Assembly: GCA_025924295.1 (NCBI GenBank)
Contig: JAICEG010000079.1
Coordinates: 1 to 14,779, forward strand
Source: Vicinamibacteria bacterium
Lineage (GTDB): Bacteria; Acidobacteriota; Vicinamibacteria; Vicinamibacterales; UBA2999
Reading direction: 5' to 3'
DNA length: 14,779 nucleotides
The notes beneath the pieces were generated by a model, which was given only the letters and a program-made list of their open reading frames with translations, did no database searches and had not been told where the DNA came from. The first letter of the stretch is position 1. Every line of letters starts with the position of its first letter. This document shows positions 13,415-14,779 of this stretch, piece after piece. Both the position numbers and the translations under genes were made by a program.

Positions 13415-14779
13415 TTACTTCACGAAAAGCATCTCGCGATACGTCGGCAGCGGCCAGATCGCGTGCGGCGTCAGCACTTCGATCTCATCGCCGATCTCGC
13501 GCAGCTTGGCCATCGCCGGGACGACCTTGTCGCGCATGTACTTCGCGTGCTTCTCAGCGGAGCCGCCGCTGTGGTCCAGCGCCTTGGCGAGCACGTCGGT
13601 CTGGGCCTTGAACTTGTCCACGAGCTTGGTGTACTCGCCGAGAAGCTTCTTGCCCTGCGCACTTCGACCCCCACCGGCACGAACCGCCGCCACGCTCTGG
13701 CCGACCTGCTTCTGATATTCGAACGCCGCCGGCAGGATGTACCGGTTGGCCATCAACACCATCAGCTGACCCTCGACATTGATGGTCTTGTTGTAGTTCT
13801 CGAGGAAGATCTCGTAACGGGCGTGAACCTCGCGCTCGTTGAGAATCTTGTACTTCTCGAGCAGCGCGATCGCCGCCTTGGTCACGAGCTCCGGCAACGC
13901 GTCGACCGTGTTCTTCAGGTTGAGGAGCTTGCGTTTGCCAGCCTCCTTCTCCCACTCCGCCGCGTAGTTGTTGCCGTTGAACACGATCCGCTTGTGTTCC
14001 TTGACGATCTTCGTCAGGAGCTTTCCGACAGCCTTGCTCAGCTCCTCGCCCTTGGCGGTTGCCGCCTCGAGCTCGGTCGCGACCGAATCGAGCGAGTCTG
14101 CCATGGCAGCGTTGAGCACCGTGTTGGGGAACGAGATGTTCTGTCCGGACGAGACCGCGCGGAACTCGAACTTGTTGCCGGTGAACGCAAACGGGCTGGT
14201 GCGGTTCCGGTCACCGGCGTCGCGCGGAAGCTTCGGCAGCACGCTGACACCTACGTCGAGCGTCCCGCCCTGCTTCGTCGACTTCGCCGCGCCCTTCTCG
14301 AGCTGCTCGAAGATGTCGGTCAGCATGTCGCCGAGGAAGATGGACAGAATCGCGGGCGGCGCTTCGTTGGCACCCAGGCGATGGTCGTTCCCCGCGCTCG
14401 CAATGCTCGCCCGCAGCAGGCCCTGCCAGCGATCGACCGCGCGCAGGACGGCCGCGCAGAAGACCAGGAACTGCATGTTGTCGTGCGGCGTATCGCCGGG
14501 ACCGAGCAGGTTGTTGCCGAACTCGTCGGAGAGCGACCAGTTGTTGTGCTTGCCGGATCCGTTCACGCCCGCGAACGGCTTCTCGTGGAGCAGGCACGCC
14601 AACCCGTACTTCGGCGCGATCTTCTTCAGCATCTCCATCGTCATCATCTGATGGTCGACGGCGACGTTGGCGTTCTCGAAGACCGGCGCGATCTCGTACT
14701 GGCTCGGCGCGACCTCGTTGTGCCGAGTCTTGACCGGCACGCCGACCTTGAACAGTTCCATCTCCACTTCGGCCATGCA
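13415..14779 (-). CDS. Type III glutamine synthetase, C-terminal part (runs off the right window edge)
   Basis: This enzyme makes glutamine from glutamate, ammonia and ATP. About 455 residues are visible and the frame stays open to the window edge; family members are roughly 700-730 residues, so the N-terminal third is missing. An internal Met near 14776 is not the true start. Type III hallmarks are GVPVKTRHNEVAPSQYEIAP, followed by VNGSGKHNNWS (about 14534-14566), which corresponds to the ATP/glutamate-binding region shared by glutamine synthetases. NDHRLGANEAPPAI and NRTSPFAFTGNKFEFRAVSS carry the substrate-binding arginines. The long C-terminal helical extension (YILPAAFEYQ and following) separates type III (GlnN-type) from type I enzymes. 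The stop at 13415 is followed by a strong hairpin. No PII or amtB neighbour is visible. Confidence 0.95.
   Translation of the reverse strand, partial: CMAEVEMELFKVGVPVKTRHNEVAPSQYEIAPVFENANVAVDHQMMTMEMLKKIAPKYGLACLLHEKPFAGVNGSGKHNNWSLSDEFGNNLLGPGDTPHDNMQFLVFCAAVLRAVDRWQGLLRASIASAGNDHRLGANEAPPAILSIFLGDMLTDIFEQLEKGAAKSTKQGGTLDVGVSVLPKLPRDAGDRNRTSPFAFTGNKFEFRAVSSGQNISFPNTVLNAAMADSLDSVATELEAATAKGEELSKAVGKLLTKIVKEHKRIVFNGNNYAAEWEKEAGKRKLLNLKNTVDALPELVTKAAIALLEKYKILNEREVHARYEIFLENYNKTINVEGQLMVLMANRYILPAAFEYQKQVGQSVAAVRAGGGRSAQGKKLLGEYTKLVDKFKAQTDVLAKALDHSGGSAEKHAKYMRDKVVPAMAKLREIGDEIEVLTPHAIWPLPTYREMLFVK

Noticed and set aside
13284..13715. Plus-strand frame with AGGAGG at 13334-13339 and ATG at 13347
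   Set aside because: The ribosome-site match is attractive, but the frame runs through the glnA terminator hairpin and then antisense through glutamine synthetase with no family-like sequence.

Overview
This is a GC-rich, densely packed bacterial chromosomal window made mostly of housekeeping genes. The mix of a type III glutamine synthetase, a biosynthetic arginine decarboxylase, a SahR-like regulator beside adenosylhomocysteinase, and dispersed GC-rich hairpin repeats between genes suggests an Acidobacteriota-like soil or environmental bacterium, possibly of the Vicinamibacteria. That placement is an inference from gene content and style, not from a marker gene. No tRNA, rRNA, CRISPR array, insertion sequence or phage gene is visible.

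Layout. From the right edge, all on the minus strand: the C-terminal part of a type III glutamine synthetase (13415-14779, cut by the window edge) ending in a strong hairpin terminator; a roughly 260-base spacer; a 954-residue protein with HEAT-like repeats and DUF349 repeats (10237-13101); and a secreted SMP-30/NHL-type beta-propeller protein (9179-10078). Arginine decarboxylase speA (7144-9090) is the only plus-strand gene. It converges on the propeller gene and diverges from a long minus-strand run: YciA-like acyl-CoA thioesterase (6609-7007), threonine synthase thrC (5243-6565), PepF-like M3 oligoendopeptidase (3388-5220), a TIR-pseudokinase-globin protein (1528-3300), a SahR-like ArsR/methyltransferase-fold regulator (515-1450) and the N-terminal part of adenosylhomocysteinase ahcY (1-406, cut by the window edge).

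How the parts work together. The regulator and ahcY form a recognisable S-adenosylmethionine-cycle unit. The regulator has a good sigma70-type promoter whose -10 box and start region are covered by overlapping inverted repeats, which suggests autorepression relieved by S-adenosylhomocysteine. The leader between the regulator and ahcY can fold into two mutually exclusive hairpins.

The most unusual item is the 590-residue protein at 1528-3300. It has an N-terminal bacterial TIR domain, a middle protein-kinase fold that has lost its HRD and DFG aspartates, and a C-terminal globin domain that keeps the B10 Tyr, CD1 Phe, E7 Gln and F8 His positions of Vitreoscilla-type haemoglobin. This looks like a haem-based gas or redox sensor joined through a pseudokinase to a TIR effector, an architecture I do not know as a described system. 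Other points of interest are a family of AACTCCC/GGGAGTT intergenic repeats (one copy supplies the last codons of thrC), a 31-base perfect palindrome over the stop codon of the DUF349 gene, and a heptamer-repeat hairpin in the speA divergent region.
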